64,000 nucleotides of DNA from NCBI GenBank assembly GCA_035578155.1, contig JAPWDM010000016.1:13398608-13462607 (forward strand), in the 5' to 3' direction. The notes under the pieces were generated by a model. That model had not been told where the DNA came from, made no database searches, and saw only the letters and a list, made by a program, of their open reading frames with translations. Made by a program: the position numbers and the translations under genes. The stretch is from Brachynemurus nebulosus (taxonomy: Eukaryota > Arthropoda > Insecta > Neuroptera > Myrmeleontidae). Positions 14,581 to 26,751 of this stretch are shown here, piece by piece; within the stretch, counting starts at the first letter, position 1; each line of letters starts with the position of its first letter.

Positions 14581-17364
14581 ACAGATTAAAAAGTGAATTT
14601 TTATTCATAAGTGAGTAACTTTAGCGGAAAACTGTAACAGAGAATTCCAAACTTCGGCATTAATTATCATTATTGTAAAATTATTTTACCAAATTTGTTC
14701 TATTATATCAACAAGCTGAAACAAAACACATTTAAATAATAATTTATGTACCTACGACACACATCAAAATAAGAGTACCAATAATAATACTTAATAAAAT
14801 ATTAAAATACATTTAATAAGAGATACTATAAACATACATAATAGTCCGTCTATTGTGTAAGCAAATATACAGTAAGGTAAATGTCCCAAATTCCGACACT
14901 TTAAGGAAGAACCAAACATATTTTCCTAAAATAATTTAAAATTCGTTGGAAAGGCTCAGTCTTTTGTCAACAACCAGACCAAAATTTTTACTTTAGATAA
15001 ATTATCACTTAAGAAAAATAGAAAGATAAAATACAAAAAATAAGAATTTTTGTACTACTGCAATGGCACATAATTTCGACATCTACCATAAGAACTTAGC
15101 TCTAAATTTAGTACCTTTGTGAACTTATTTCGTGTTTTTAAATTCAACAGTGTCCATAATTTTAACTATAAACGCTTTAGCTCAAATAAAAAAGAAAAAA
15201 AAATTGATAAAGATGCATTTAAGTATAATTTATTGAAAAATTGCTTTATTTATTACACGTACATATTAGTTAATAATGTACTTTTCCAATTTCTGCTAAT
15301 ATGAAAATCAATACTGTTTTATTGTATATTTCGCAAAATAACTAATTGATCATTAATTTTAGTACAATATTTGTTAAAAATAAATCGAAATATACAAAAG
15401 GTAGTATTGCCTAATGTTCATAGATATCTCTGATATACAAAACGAACGTTTTAAAAGCAGAATTTTTTTAAATTCTTTAAAATAATATAAACGTTTGATT
15501 TTAGGACACTGTCTGATTTTGGGTCATTTACCTTATCTATTGATTCATTCAAATTGATAAATATTCGTTTTCAGTTCCCAGTGTGTCAAAATCCTCAAAA
15601 CATTTTTTTTTTAAATAAACAATGACAGACATATGTACTTGGGGACTCACAGACAATCATGATATCATCAACTATCGATAATCAAGGAGTTGGCCAAGTG
15701 CGTATTTAACACACATTAAGCCGAGTTCCTGAGTTATTTGCGTTTTTGTATTTTTGGAGATAAAATACATCGCATAGCATATTTTTTTACGGTTTACTGT
15801 GAAAATAAATAAATATATTTTTACTTGTGTTACTTAAGGGTCAATTAAGTGGTAATTGGATTCCTTACAAACCACATGGACTTCGACATACAATATTTCT
15901 GAAACGAGGTATAAAGATTAGAAGTTGTTAAAAGAACCTTAAACAATTATTTTTGAAGAAAATTACGAAAAAAAATTTTCAGCATTTCTCTTAATAATTT
16001 TGATTTGAATTTTTGGAAATGTTATCTAATATCAGAATATACTTTGACGTAAAATTTCACTTATTGAGTGTACTAAAAGTGTTTATGCCCAGCTTTAAAT
16101 ACGGAAGATAGGTACCATAAGAAATTAAAAAAGAAATTGTTTTACTGACGGTTAATTGAGATATCTATCTGTAGCATGTATTGTATTTGCAAAATTTCGT
16201 TTTCATACATCCAAAGGCGTGGAAATTCTGAAAATGTTACAATCAAAAAATTATAAGAACTTCCAGAGTTCTTCGGAACCCTAATTTTTGAAAATTATTT
16301 TTTAAAAAGACATACATAAACATAATATTTTATTACCTGTCAAACTGAATATATTTATGTGTTTTGGAAACACCAGTAACCTATTTATTTTATAAGTATG
16401 TATACGCATTTGTAGTTGAATGTGTATGTGTGATTATGTGAATATGTGATCCAGAATAAAGATGGAACAATGTGATTGGTATTCGTATTACATATATTAT
16501 TATCATTTTATCAATAATAAAACAGTACATTCTTCGTTATTTTTTTAACAATACAGGTACTGGTCTAAAGTCGAACTGTTTTAAACTGTTGTATGAATTA
16601 ACTGTGTGAAAATAAATTAGCGATTTATAATTTCTTTAAATCAAAGCATTAAAATTAAAAGTATGTGTATGTGCGTGAATAATAAACCAATTGTATATTT
16701 TAGAAACGTTTTAAAATTTAATTGTTGTGTCATAATTCATAAATACTTCAACTTAACGTACTTGCTCTGAGATAGTCAGGTACAAAAGTTTATCTCAGCA
16801 AAAAAACTTTATTTTATCAAAAATTAAATAATGTATTGATATTCTTCAGTTATTATATTTGTATACCACTTGTTTTTTTGTATTCCGCGCGCTTATGTTG
16901 TAGCAATTTAAAAGAATTGTTGAAAAAACGTTGTAAAAACGTAGTAAAATGATGTTTTTAAATTATATTTCAAAATCGGCGTGGTCAATAATTTTTATTT
17001 CTTATTAAATATGGTTTGTAACTTTGTATTAAATAACATTCAATTTTTATCAAATTCCTTTGACACGTTTTCATTTTATTCTAAAAAAATAGAATTTTCC
17101 CATAAGAACCCGTGTTAAAATTACAAAACGTTGAAATCGTTTTTCTCAAAATTGGGGTGGTCAATTTTTTTTTCGGTAAGGGCTCGTATTATTGGTATTG
17201 GAGAAAATAAATATCTAGAGAACTTTGTTAAATTTCTAAATAATTTAATGAGATTTGACAAAATCGATCTATTTGATATATGACGTAAATTGTCTCATTA
17301 AAAATTATGTTTAAATTTTTATGGACACTACTGTATAACTATTTTCAATATGTATGTTAACTTA
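14581..17364. other. AT-rich stretch without recognisable genes
   Basis: Scanned on both strands; no ORF with family similarity. It holds long A/T runs and simple ATGT-like words near 16430-16450. It could be intron or intergenic DNA. Confidence 0.4.
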
Positions 17365-17422
17365 ATATGTATATTAACCTGTAATATAATATGTATATTA
17401 TATTACAGGTTAATATACATAT
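17365..17422. repeat. Perfect palindrome, 27-bp arms with 4-base loop
   Basis: The left arm 17365-17391 (ATATGTATATTAACCTGTAA...) is exactly complementary to 17396-17422; the loop is TGTA. It could be cruciform-forming DNA or the remnant of an inverted insertion. It sits just outside the 3' side of the pogo-like gene. Confidence 0.85.
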
Positions 17423-17708
17423 AATATGTAATATGTATATTAACCTAATTCCGGGAATGAGTGTACATAATTCCGTAATATGCATGAATACATTACAATG
17501 AATTAACAAAATATACTTTTATAATTATATAAGTATATTTATAAAAATTTTTTCATATAAATGTAGGTAACAGTTTTAAATTTAGTATATACATATAAAT
17601 AATTCGTTTTAAAGTCATTTTTAAATCAAACAAAATAAAAATAGTCTTCTAAAATTTAACAGAAAATTTGAGAACTTCTAACGAAATAAAAGTAACGATA
17701 ATATCTAA

Positions 17709-20335
17709 TTACTCTAAATCAAATACAGAAAAGACGCCCCTCTTGTTTACTGGAATCGGCGGATTAATTTTCTTTAATATGTCTTTGGCATCATAATCTA
17801 AAACATCGCCCTTATCGGGCCAACACCAGTTGACGCGACCATTTGCAAAACCGGTCATTGTCATGGTTTTTACTACGTACTTTGGATGATCAGTCTTATT
17901 ATTCATTACTTCAACAATTTGCCCTGGAAATTTTTCTCCTTCATAAGTTACAACCACGAAATCCCCCGATGTAATTGAACTTTTGCAAAAATTTTGTTTA
18001 TTTTTTTTCTGTTTCTGGTTTGCTTCTCCTTCATTTAGTTCTTTACTCTCAATTTCTTCTTCGAGTTTTTTTTCCTTCGCTGCTTTACTCAGTTTTCCCC
18101 CTTTCTTTTTATCTTCTTTTTGTTGTGTATTATTATTTTTATTTTCTCGGTTTTTTTTTCTTTGATCAGCTTTCTCTATCCTATCCTGCTTTTCTTCATT
18201 TAAACGTCTTTGATATTCTATATATTCTTCACATGTCGCTACATTCGGAACTAATTTCTTCTTAACGCTTCGCTTATTCTTACCAGAGATTGGCGTTTCC
18301 GGCCAAAATGAAGCTCTTTTAAAAGGAGTTGGAAAACGTGATTGTTGTGAATTATATAACTGTGCATTTGAAACTTCAGAATGGAGTTTATCTTGTAATT
18401 CGGTGGATATTTGTCTTGAAGGTGTTTCAGTCTGAACTGAATTATTTGTAATTGAGTGTTGATCTGTTTTCTCCTTCGCATTCATATTATTTTTCTCCAA
18501 CAAGTCTTTATTTAATTATTCCTTGGTTACAGGATATTTTTCAATAATTGAGTCTTCTTCTGTGACGCAATCGATCACATTATCTTTTTTGGTGTTTGTA
18601 TCCGTGTTTATTATTTTGTCTTCTTCGACTTCTACGGTATTATTAATGATTTCAAATTGTGGCTTGTTCTCTGTCATCTTTGTCCGTTTTCAGTATCTGG
18701 CGTTAAATGGATACTTTCATCGTCATTGAGAGCAGATCCTGATGTACTTGCTGTCGCGATTTTACTGAGTTCAATTTCAGCACCTGTGATTGCTTGATTT
18801 GTAGTTTTAGGAGTAGAACAAGGTATCAAAGTATTGTTTTCACCTATGATCATTTCCAGCACTGAGATGTCATTGCTCGGCCCAAAAAACTCATGTCTGT
18901 AAGAGTACAATCATTTGCATAAATTCCTCGCATTTTTGCCAAAAATAATACAAATTCTTGTCTCTTATATCTCCGTTCCATTCTTCAGAGCATTGCTCAA
19001 ACGCACGTAGTTTTTCAGTCCCCAAATGATTTTCGAATTCAGTAATAAATTCACCAGAATTTTTTGTCGTTGATGGAACTGGTGTTTGTGGCAATGAATC
19101 GACACTTGAAGTGCTTGCTTCAGAATTTGTGCTGGATGAAGTTCCCGACGTCGTTACTAACCGGTTGTAATCGATGGCGTTTTCATTAAATGGATATAGT
19201 CCACATTTACGAAATCCATTTTTTATGATTTCTTGTTTCAGCGTCTCCTCTATAGATTTTTCAAGGATTGGACCAAAGTCTTCTCGTTTTAAGCGACGCG
19301 CGTTATTCTGCATCCGCCAAGAATAAACATTTTTACTCTAGGCATTCTTTAATCTGCGAAAAATTGCAACGTCCATTGGTTGCAAAACATGAGTGGAACT
19401 AGGTAATAAAGCGACTAGAATTATCCCATTTTCTTTGCAGAATTGACACAGGTAAAGCGACAAATGGGAGACATGCCCATCCAAAAATAATACTACCGGT
19501 TTTTGTATATTTTCCTTTATTAGGAATGGATTGAAAACATTCGCAATGTATTCAAAAAAGTTTTCGCACGTCATCCAACAATTGTCGCTTCTTCCGATTG
19601 ACCAATTCTTTGGGTATTTTGTCAATATATTACCAAGTATTCGCTTGTATGGAAACAATGCTAAAATGGGCATCAACTTTCCATCTGCAGATGCACCAAG
19701 CAATAGTGTAAGACATTCCTTATCGTCGTTACCTGATCTGCAATACACAGATTTCGTACCCGTTCTTGCTAGAACAGCCTGACCTTTTGGGCACAAAAAA
19801 AGCGGATTCATCACAATTATTAAAGATCCTGGACGGATCTTGTAAGACCTCTTGGAGGTCATTATCATCAAAATATTGTCGTACTCGCTGGAACCATGAT
19901 CTAATTTTTTCCTCGGATGCACTAACACGAGCCATAGTCAGTGTTTGGCATACTCGTTTACTGATTGTAGGATTTCTCTTAAGAAAACCTTCGTACCAGC
20001 GACGACCCGGGAATTCTTCCTTAAATTTGTTCTCTCGACCAATTTCTGATATTAGTTTATGCACGGAATGTATTAGTATATCCTTAGTTACTGGGAAACC
20101 CATTTGACTCATCAGGATTATCCATCCATTCAACGCCGAGAGATTCTTCTGTTTGTGTAAGTACTGTTGGAGCTCCTGCTCGATTTTGTTTCTTATATTT
20201 TTCATGAATTTTGTCGTATAATGTTTGATTTGAAATTTTATATATTTTTGAAGCTCTATAGACAGACATAGATCCACTGTTTATTTCCTGTAATGCTTTT
20301 CGGAGAGTTTCGGGAGTGTAACGTTTTGAAGCCAT
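17709..20335 (-). pseudogene. pogo/Tigger-like transposase with C-terminal extension, dead copy
   Basis: A nuclear cut-and-paste transposase of the CENP-B/pogo type. In order on the minus strand: a pipsqueak-type HTH (MASKRYTPETLRKALQEI..., 20335 down), a CENP-B-type HTH region (GFPVTKDILIHSVHKLI, FPGRRWYEGFLKRNP), a DDE core with first acidic block FNNCDES, second VVLFLDGHVSH and third LLPSSTHVLQPMDVAIF, then an acidic/Ser-rich linker and a basic Lys/Glu-rich tail ending in a compact domain (GDFVVVTYEGEKFPGQIVEV ... VNKRGVFSVFDLE). Breaks: a 4-bp tandem repeat of ATGG at about 20118-20130 shifts frame between the two HTHs; a T homopolymer at 19795-19801 shifts frame after FNNCDES; TAG at 19338-19340 ends the DDE block; further shifts near 18905 and 18685 and a stop near 18515. 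Codons past each break stay similar to the family, so decay is recent relative to many neighbours. Possible TIR remnants with TTCCGGGA lie near 17450 and 20560 but are not convincing. Confidence 0.85.
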
Positions 20336-21954
20336 TTCTTTCTGTAAAAATCATATATAATTGAAACTTTTCTTAGCACAAATACTGACTGGTATAGATA
20401 AGTACATATTTTTCTAATTATTTTTAAATTTTTTGTGAATTTTCGGGCTGAATCCCTAAAACACCTTGTAAGTAAAACGCGGGAACTAATTTTTCCCCTT
20501 ATCCCTTTACTACGTGATATTCCTGGAATTACGAACACGACTGAAACATCGTGTACGTTATTCCGGGAGTCGAAAACATAGCCCGGTTAAATTAAATCTT
20601 GTCAGTTATAATTTCTAAATCAATTAGTAAGAGAATATAATACTGCAGATAATTACATTATAGCTAAGATTTATTTATTTATTTAAAATAACCTCTATTC
20701 GATTTTGATCATATAATACTGCAGATAATTACATTGTAGCTAAGATTTATTTATTTATTTAAAATAACCTCTATTCGATTTTGATCATATACATTAATAA
20801 TTCATGAGTGTTTCATAAAAAGTAATTATTTTATAGTTGAATATAAAACGTAAAAAGAAAAAAAATATATCCCGTAATTACGTCACAATAATCTAAGATG
20901 TCCACTGAATTCATTAATCTAAAACATTTAAATGATATTCAATCTCAATTAAAAGTAACAGCCAAAAAAAATTCATATCTATTTTCCCCAACTGCGTCAT
21001 ACTCCCGCCATAAGGTTCACTACTAAGAAATTTATAGACATAATTACGGGAATCAAAAAATTAAAAGTTTTAAAAAAATATGCATTTATATTATTTGAAA
21101 TAGTTTTCAAACCTTTTGTTTATAACTATGAATTAAAACTTATTTGTGTCTTCTGAAATTCTTAAGTAAACTACTCCTTCACTTTAACACTCACTACAAC
21201 ACAAACGACACAAACGTAATGAATCGTGATGCGGCTGTGACTGATATGTTCGGAGGCTTGCAACGGTTTTTTTAAAACAATTGTTTATATTTGAAATCGT
21301 ACTATTTTGATAGAATTTTACGTATAGTTGACGTGGGATTACACAAAATGCTGAATTTTTTTTTACATTCTTATTTTTTGCATTTACATTTACCTTATCT
21401 ATTATAATATCTAACAGACCGATCATATTTTTTACTGCTTTAGTATTTATAGAACCACTTATTTCAAGATTTTTAACTGACCAATTTCGATTTAATAACT
21501 GCTCACAAGTTACTGACCAACTATTAATTTTACTGACCAATTGGATTTTTAACAAGCCAAGTATATATTGAACTGCTCGTTTCAAAATATTCTCCTTTCC
21601 GTTTCTATTTTTTAACTGCTTACATTTGATCGCCAAATGTGTTATTAAACTTACCGTTTATATTTTCTTACTGACCAAAACTGTAATTTTCTACTGACCG
21701 TTTAAATCATAGCCATAAATTAATATTTTAATTATTTTTTGGGGCGTTTACGATTGTCACGATTTTAATGCTTCCAAATAGTCATTAACAGGAGGAGTCA
21801 ATAACTATAAGAATGATAATTTTATCAATTAACAGTTATTGTCATCTGTCATTAACTATAATTCGTCTGTGTCAGTGGCTGTTGTTAGTATTAAAATCTA
21901 CCATAAGCGTCAAGAATACTTTTATTCGTAGTTAATGTTATTTTAATTGAAGAT
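20336..21954. other. AT-rich spacer with no supported gene
   Basis: Contains an exact-period tandem duplication (listed separately), several short words around TTCCNGGAAT or ATTACGGGA (20521, 20560, 20870, 21040), and a run of recurring TACTGACCAA-like words between about 21470 and 21700. An ORF on the minus strand at 21184-21636 arises from that repetitive tract and has no recognisable domain. Confidence 0.4.
20641..20791. repeat. 76-bp direct tandem duplication
   Basis: The unit beginning TACTGCAGATAATTACATT occurs at 20641-20716 and again at 20717-20791, differing at one base (ATTATAGC versus ATTGTAGC) plus the last position. Near identity shows a recent duplication. Confidence 0.92.
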
Positions 21955-22104
21955 ATGCTTAAGGTTAAAAAGAACTTGTCATATTTAAAACAATATTCTG
22001 AGGTTAATTTAGAGTTAGCCATCCAAGCTGTCATGAATGGTATAAGTAAAAAGGAAGTATTTAGAAATAGGTCAGTCATACTGAAAATTAAAATCGCAAA
22101 CTAA
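21955..22104 (+). pseudogene. Pipsqueak-type helix-turn-helix fragment
   Basis: A 49-codon ORF from the ATG at 21955 contains YSEVNLELAIQAVMNGISKK, which resembles the first helices of the psq-type DNA-binding domain used by pogo-like transposases and some host regulators. The expected recognition helix is not there: the frame runs into the left inverted arm of the element starting near 22068. The bases AATAG|GTCAGT could act as a splice donor, so this might instead be a small first exon. Too short to decide. Confidence 0.35.
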
Positions 22105-22537
22105 CGGCTAGTTCTGATTTTTTAATATGTTGTTAGGACCTCTACCAGTAGCGTAATGTCCAAGTTTGCAGCTTCGAAAGACCTGTGCTAACTTTGCAAC
22201 AATCGAAAAACCGAAAAATTTTCGCACTGTTTTTGGTTTTCTCAATATAAGTCTTAAACTAAGCCTTTAAAAAAAAAACCAATCTATACGTTTTTAAAGA
22301 AGACTAAAATTGCTATAATTTTAGAGACCATAACCAGCTCTGTAGGTTAAATACTTACCGAGACACAGCTCTCCAAAAATTGACAATTTTTTTCCAAAAA
22401 AGTGAAACTTCAAGATTTGATACATTTTCGATCCTGATATTGGGCAAAATACTCATTTTACGGGTATAATCATAAAACAATGTTGTAGTAAATGTCACTA
22501 GCTTTAATTTAAGCAAAGAACGACGTCTGTAGGCCAT
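22068..22537. repeat. Left inverted arm of the XPG-like/CXC element
   Basis: Inverse of 25243-25529 plus 26752-26940. Begins TAGGTCAGTCATA and includes a TTCGAAAGACCTGTGCTAAC segment and an ACTTACCGAGACACAGCTCT segment. On the minus strand its inner end encodes an outward-facing ORF start (MAYRRRSLLKLKL) mirrored in the right arm. Confidence 0.85.
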
Positions 22538-22559
22538 ATAGTTTACTTCGTGGGGTGGT

Positions 22560-25083
22560 TCACAAAAAATTGTCTGATACAGCCTGAAAAATTGGCACAT
22601 AGTTGTCGACGTCGTCTTCTCTTTCTTCGGCAATTTGAAGCTTGGCGACATTATGGCAAGAGACACCGGAGCAAAATTTGCAGAGTGCCGAGCAGTTGAG
22701 ACCTGCTTTTACGCAGGAACAGCCGCCTCCGCTACAGCCTTTCTTGCACCCGCATGATAAAAATTTCAAAAGGGTGGAGGGAGCCACTTCGCTCATCATT
22801 GGTGTTGGTATTGAGCCCCTGTTCGGTCTTCTTCCATCCCCATTGAGTGGCATCTTTTTCCACCCCAAACCACTTCTGAACTTGGTGATCGTGCAGCGTG
22901 CAATGTCGCACTATCTTCCGCTGGAGGCAAACGGGCGAGGTCAACCTTAGCAAAGACGGCTGTTTTTACAAATTTTTTGTAGCGCAGGCTGTGGAGGGTA
23001 TCTTCAATGTAGTTTCCTCCATACAGAGCTACTAGGAACTTCGCTCCGGCATCTGCAATGGCTTGGTAGGCTGAATCAGGTTGGAGGAACACTTCAGCTG
23101 TGGCGATGAGTTCGAGATTTTTCTGAATTGCGCTCCACAGTTTGTTCTTCCCATGCCAGAAAAGAGCAGAGGTGGTGTCGCACCCAGTGAAGGCGTGGAG
23201 AAACAACTCGAATCCTGAAGGGATATCCAGATCTCCACGATTGAATGACGTTGAGGAATATTGTAAGGGGCCAGAGTCATCACTGCCACTTTTCTGGAAA
23301 TAAACATTCTTCACAGCCTATCCCAAACCATTGAGAAGGACAAGGAGGTCCACATCCTGTCCAATGATTAGCACTGTTTGAAAAGAGGTGCTCTTGTCAA
23401 GGGCAAGCTTGACGATGTCGCAGTCAGCATCCTCGACTGCCTGCTTTGTCTCAATTCGCTGGCTTTGGAAGGCGGAGCATATCAGAGCAATTAGTCGTCG
23501 TTTGTTGCTGTCGTTGGTCAATAACTTCTCCTGGGCCATTTTGATTATGGTTGACTCTTCAAAGATGACTTCGTTACACTGTAGAGAACCATAGCGCCTT
23601 ACGCGTTCGGCAGTTTTTGTGTTCTTCTCTGCCCCATCCTCAGGATATCCGTCAAAGACCACAGCAACATTTTGTCCGAAATGATTGATGGTGTACCTGA
23701 CGTACCCTGTGACGATATTCTTCACGGAGTCGTTGCGATGCCATATAACCTTGTGCAGTAAGTAACCCCCATCCACCACAACAAACGTGCTGGATCCTAT
23801 TGAGATGTTATGAGGGAGCGGAGTGAAAGCTGAGTAGAACGTTGATTTCGTTCCCTTGCGCATACCCTCTGCTGTGAACAATGACGTAGGGAATGGAGCC
23901 AACTCGTACTTGAAATGTTCCTTCAACTCGTTATCCGACTGCTTAATGATACACAAACGCTGGAATATTGCCAGTGGCTCTATAGTCACACGTTTCTCTC
24001 TTACTTTGATGGAAGTGCTCATCGATGCCAAAGTTTGCACTTTTTCTTTTCGCTTAAAAAAAACCTTTCCAAATGAGTTGCCCGTGATTCAGGAATCCCA
24101 GAGTCAACATCTTGTAAGAAAGTATCGGATGGAGGATACTCACTGACGTCATATACCATTGAACGAATGTCTTGCAAAAGTATCTCTGCAGCAGCCTTGA
24201 CCACCCGCAGTCGCTCTTCTTCAGAATTGCTTTTTCTCTCATTGTACCAGTTATCGTACAGAATTTCTTTCCCGACGTCGCGAAAACAAAGAACTGTTTG
24301 GTGGCTGCGGCCACGGTCTATCTCACAAAACGTTATCTTATCGCCAAAGCGTTTCTCAAGATGACTTTTGATGGTTCTGACATCAGGCTTGAAATCCCCT
24401 TTGATTTGGTCCATGACTTCTTTTAAAGAGAATTGACATTCCTCTCTGTTTTCGGCTAAGAAAGAATATATACACTCCATACTCTCAGTGATGTTTTTTG
24501 GCTGAAAATGCCCTCTTTTGAGTCCAGTGTTCGGTTCAGATTTGTACAGTTTGAGGCGGCATTGATTGTGATACCTAGCACCAGCTGCAACCAGGTCATT
24601 TACAGAAGCTAGACGATGTATAATTTGTTGGGTCCATTCATCCCGCCGACGTCCAGCTGCTTCAAGCATGGTCTCCCTCACACCCAGATTTTCAACTGTG
24701 TGGACAATATTCCGTCGAGACGCAGGCAGCTTTTTTTGGAGCTTGAGAAATTCCTCAGTGATTTCGTCCCCACAGAGGAAACAAATTTTCTGCAGGTTAC
24801 AATGTCCCGAAGAGGCTCTTGATCCTCTGGATTTCGATAGTTGAGGAGATTCATCACCACCACGGAGAACCGACGCAACAACATTACTTTCAACCGTGTA
24901 TCTTTTTCTGCATGCGTCGTGAACACTGACTTCATCCAACCTCTGTAGAAATCGTTTATTCTGCAATAGGCCACGTTTCTCACTCACTCGAATGAAAGAA
25001 AGAATTCCGCGTTTTTTCACAACAACTTTATCTTTCTCGAGTGTACTGCAACAAATAAAACAACATTCCAGCGGAGCCGACAT
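22560..25083 (-). pseudogene. Zn-motif / XPG-FEN-like nuclease / tesmin-type CXC protein, broken copy A
   Basis: An uncharacterised protein family. N-terminus (from 25083): Cys pairs in CCFICC, then HDACRKRYT, CFLCGDE and YHNQCRLKLY, a likely zinc-binding array; a middle block with EECQFSLKEVMDQIKGDF and RVVKAAAEILLQDI. A second ORF (24040-23318) carries five-prime-nuclease-like acidic motifs: VVVDGGYLLHKVIW (D90), VVFDGYPED (D130), VEDADCDIVKLAL (D204-D208) and IGQDVDLLVLL (D229, D231), followed after a TAG (23318-23320) by HAFTGCDTTSALF, similar to the helix-hairpin region of FEN/XPG enzymes. The C-terminus (22656-22754) has nine Cys spaced C-x-C-x3-C-x4-C-x-C-x6-C-x3-C-x2-C-x4-C, a CXC DNA-binding motif. 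Breaks: a deletion/frameshift at 24019-24040 removes a block that copy B (49213 on) retains, one in-frame TAG, and two shifts near 22950 and 22860. The role is unknown; cleavage of transposon DNA is an inference. Confidence 0.75.
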
Positions 25084-25242
25084 TATTTCGTAACTAAAAC
25101 TTAACTAAAACTAGGTTAATATCTGTCAAATTACGTTTGCTATTCGAAAAAGCACATATGAACTATTTCTGACAGGACTAAACTTAAATTAGCTTAGATA
25201 GAACTAAATTACGTACAAAACAAATGCAGTTTTCCAATAATT

Positions 25243-25529
25243 ATGGCTTACAGACGTCGTTATTTGCTTAAATTAAAGCTAATGATATTTGCTACAACAC
25301 TTTTTTATGATTTTACCCGTAAAATGAGTATTTTGTCCGATATCAGGGTCGAAAATTTACCAAATCCTGAAATTTTACTTTTTGGAAAAAATTGTCAATT
25401 TTTAGAGAGCTGTGTCTCGGTAAGTATTGAACCCACGGAGCTGGTTCTGGTCTCAAATCATAGCAATTTTAGTCTACTTTAAAAACGTATAGAATGATTT
25501 TTTTTATTAAGGGCGTAGTTTAGGACTTA
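25243..25529. repeat. Right inverted arm, inner part
   Basis: Matches the left arm's inner ~290 bp in inverse. Contains an outward-facing ORF from 25243 (MAYRRRYLLKLKL...) that runs to TCTCG|GTAAGT at about 25407, a consensus splice donor also present in the mirrored position of the left arm. Confidence 0.85.
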
Positions 25530-25785
25530 CAGCGGCCATCCAATCGTACGTACTCCGATTTTACGTAGTGACGTCAGCGATTTAGTGGGGTTCTCCTCTC
25601 ACAGATATGTTGTTGTTTGTCTGTGTTGGTGAAAATTTATGTACCAAGCCAGAGTCAGGGCCGTAGGTAATATTGCCTGAGGGTCTCGTAGCCTTTAAAA
25701 ATTTTAAAATTTTACTGCAGATATATATGCATATATTCTGTATACGTGATATGCAAAATGCAAATGCAAAATGAGTAACGTAAAA

Positions 25786-26109
25786 TTCTAGAATGTTCTA
25801 ATCGTCAACTAGCAGAGATATCAAAAAACAGACTTCACCGTTAAATTGGTCATTAAAAATGAGATTAAACAGTGTAGTTTGACAAAAATTCTAGAATGTT
25901 CTATTTATCAACTAGCAAAGATATTGAAAAATCAATTGTACCATTTAATTGTCCATTAAAAAAGAGGTCAAATTACACATTTTGACAAATGTTCTGGAAT
26001 ATTCTATTCGTCAACTAGCAAAGATATTCAAAAACAGACGTCGCCATTGAATTGGCTACCAAAAAAGAGACCAAATAACACATTTTGAGAAATGTTCCAG
26101 AATATTCTA
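25786..26109 (+). promoter_or_regulatory. Four heat-shock-element-like sites, 103-bp period
   Basis: Sites: TTCTAGAATGTTCTA at 25786-25800 and 25889-25903, TTCTGGAATATTCTA at 25992-26006, TTCCAGAATATTCTA at 26095-26109. All have three alternating TTC/GAA blocks with 2-base spacing, the consensus bound by HSF trimers. Binding is inferred from the sequence only. Confidence 0.55.
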
Positions 26110-26226
26110 TTTGTCAACTAACAAAGACATTGAAAGATCTACTGCACCACTTAATTGTCCAACCGAAATTAAACTAATGTAAACCAAATGTCCGATTTTG
26201 ACAACCAATTTTTGCTATTTGACGAA

Positions 26227-26447
26227 TAGAATATTCTAGAACATTTATCAAAATGTGCTATTTCGTTTTTTTATTCGATGACCAATTAAATGGTGCAATC
26301 GATTTTTCGATATCTTTGTTAGTTAACGAATAGAACATTCTAGAATTTTTGCAAAATGCGCTGCTTAATCTAATTTTTAGTGCCTGATTCAATAGTGAAG
26401 TTTGTTTTTTGGTATCTTTGCTAGTTCACGAGTAGAATATTCTAGAA
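26227..26447 (-). promoter_or_regulatory. Three heat-shock-element-like sites, inverted set
   Basis: TAGAATATTCTAGAA at 26227-26241 and 26433-26447 and TAGAACATTCTAGAA at 26331-26345, spacing 104 and 102 bp. They are the reverse complement of the left set and keep the GAAnnTTCnnGAA pattern. Confidence 0.55.
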
Positions 26448-26751
26448 TTTTTTCAGCTTCCGCTATTTGGCGTCTTTTACGCTGACGAATGCGATAGTGA
26501 AGTTGATTTTTCGACAGTTTTCTAAAAGTCGTCACTCATATTCATTAGTATAACATTCGATTTCCTTTGTCTACACAACCGAATTTTAGGTGTAAATTGT
26601 CTCTTAAGATAATTTTGTTTTAAATAAATTCTGATAAATAATATCTACCAACCCCTGAAACAAAAGTTTACCGACGCCCCTGATCTTCCGATTTTACGTA
26701 CTTCCCCTTAAATTTGCACCGACCACTACGTAAAATTGGATTTGTGGTGTA

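Larger units (their letters stand above)
25530..26749. mobile_element. TA-flanked fold-back MITE with seven heat-shock-element-like repeats
   Basis: TA at 25528-25529 and at 26750-26751 flanks the insert; rejoining the flanks restores the right arm relative to the left arm (CTCAA..TA|AGTC). The ends are weak inverted repeats (CAGCGGCCATCCAATCGTAC versus CACCACAAATCCAATTTTAC). Inside are four direct units of exactly 103 bp (starts 25786, 25889, 25992, 26095) and three inverted units (26227, 26331, 26433), each opening with a TTCnnGAAnnTTC site. No protein is encoded. Confidence 0.8.

Noticed and set aside
17440..20580. TIRs for the pogo-like element from TTCCGGGA words near 17450 and 20560
   Set aside because: The alignment needs gaps and the words are partly palindromic; not enough to define ends.
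21184..21636. 150-codon minus-strand ORF
   Set aside because: Low-complexity and derived from recurrent TACTGACCAA-like words; no domain recognised.
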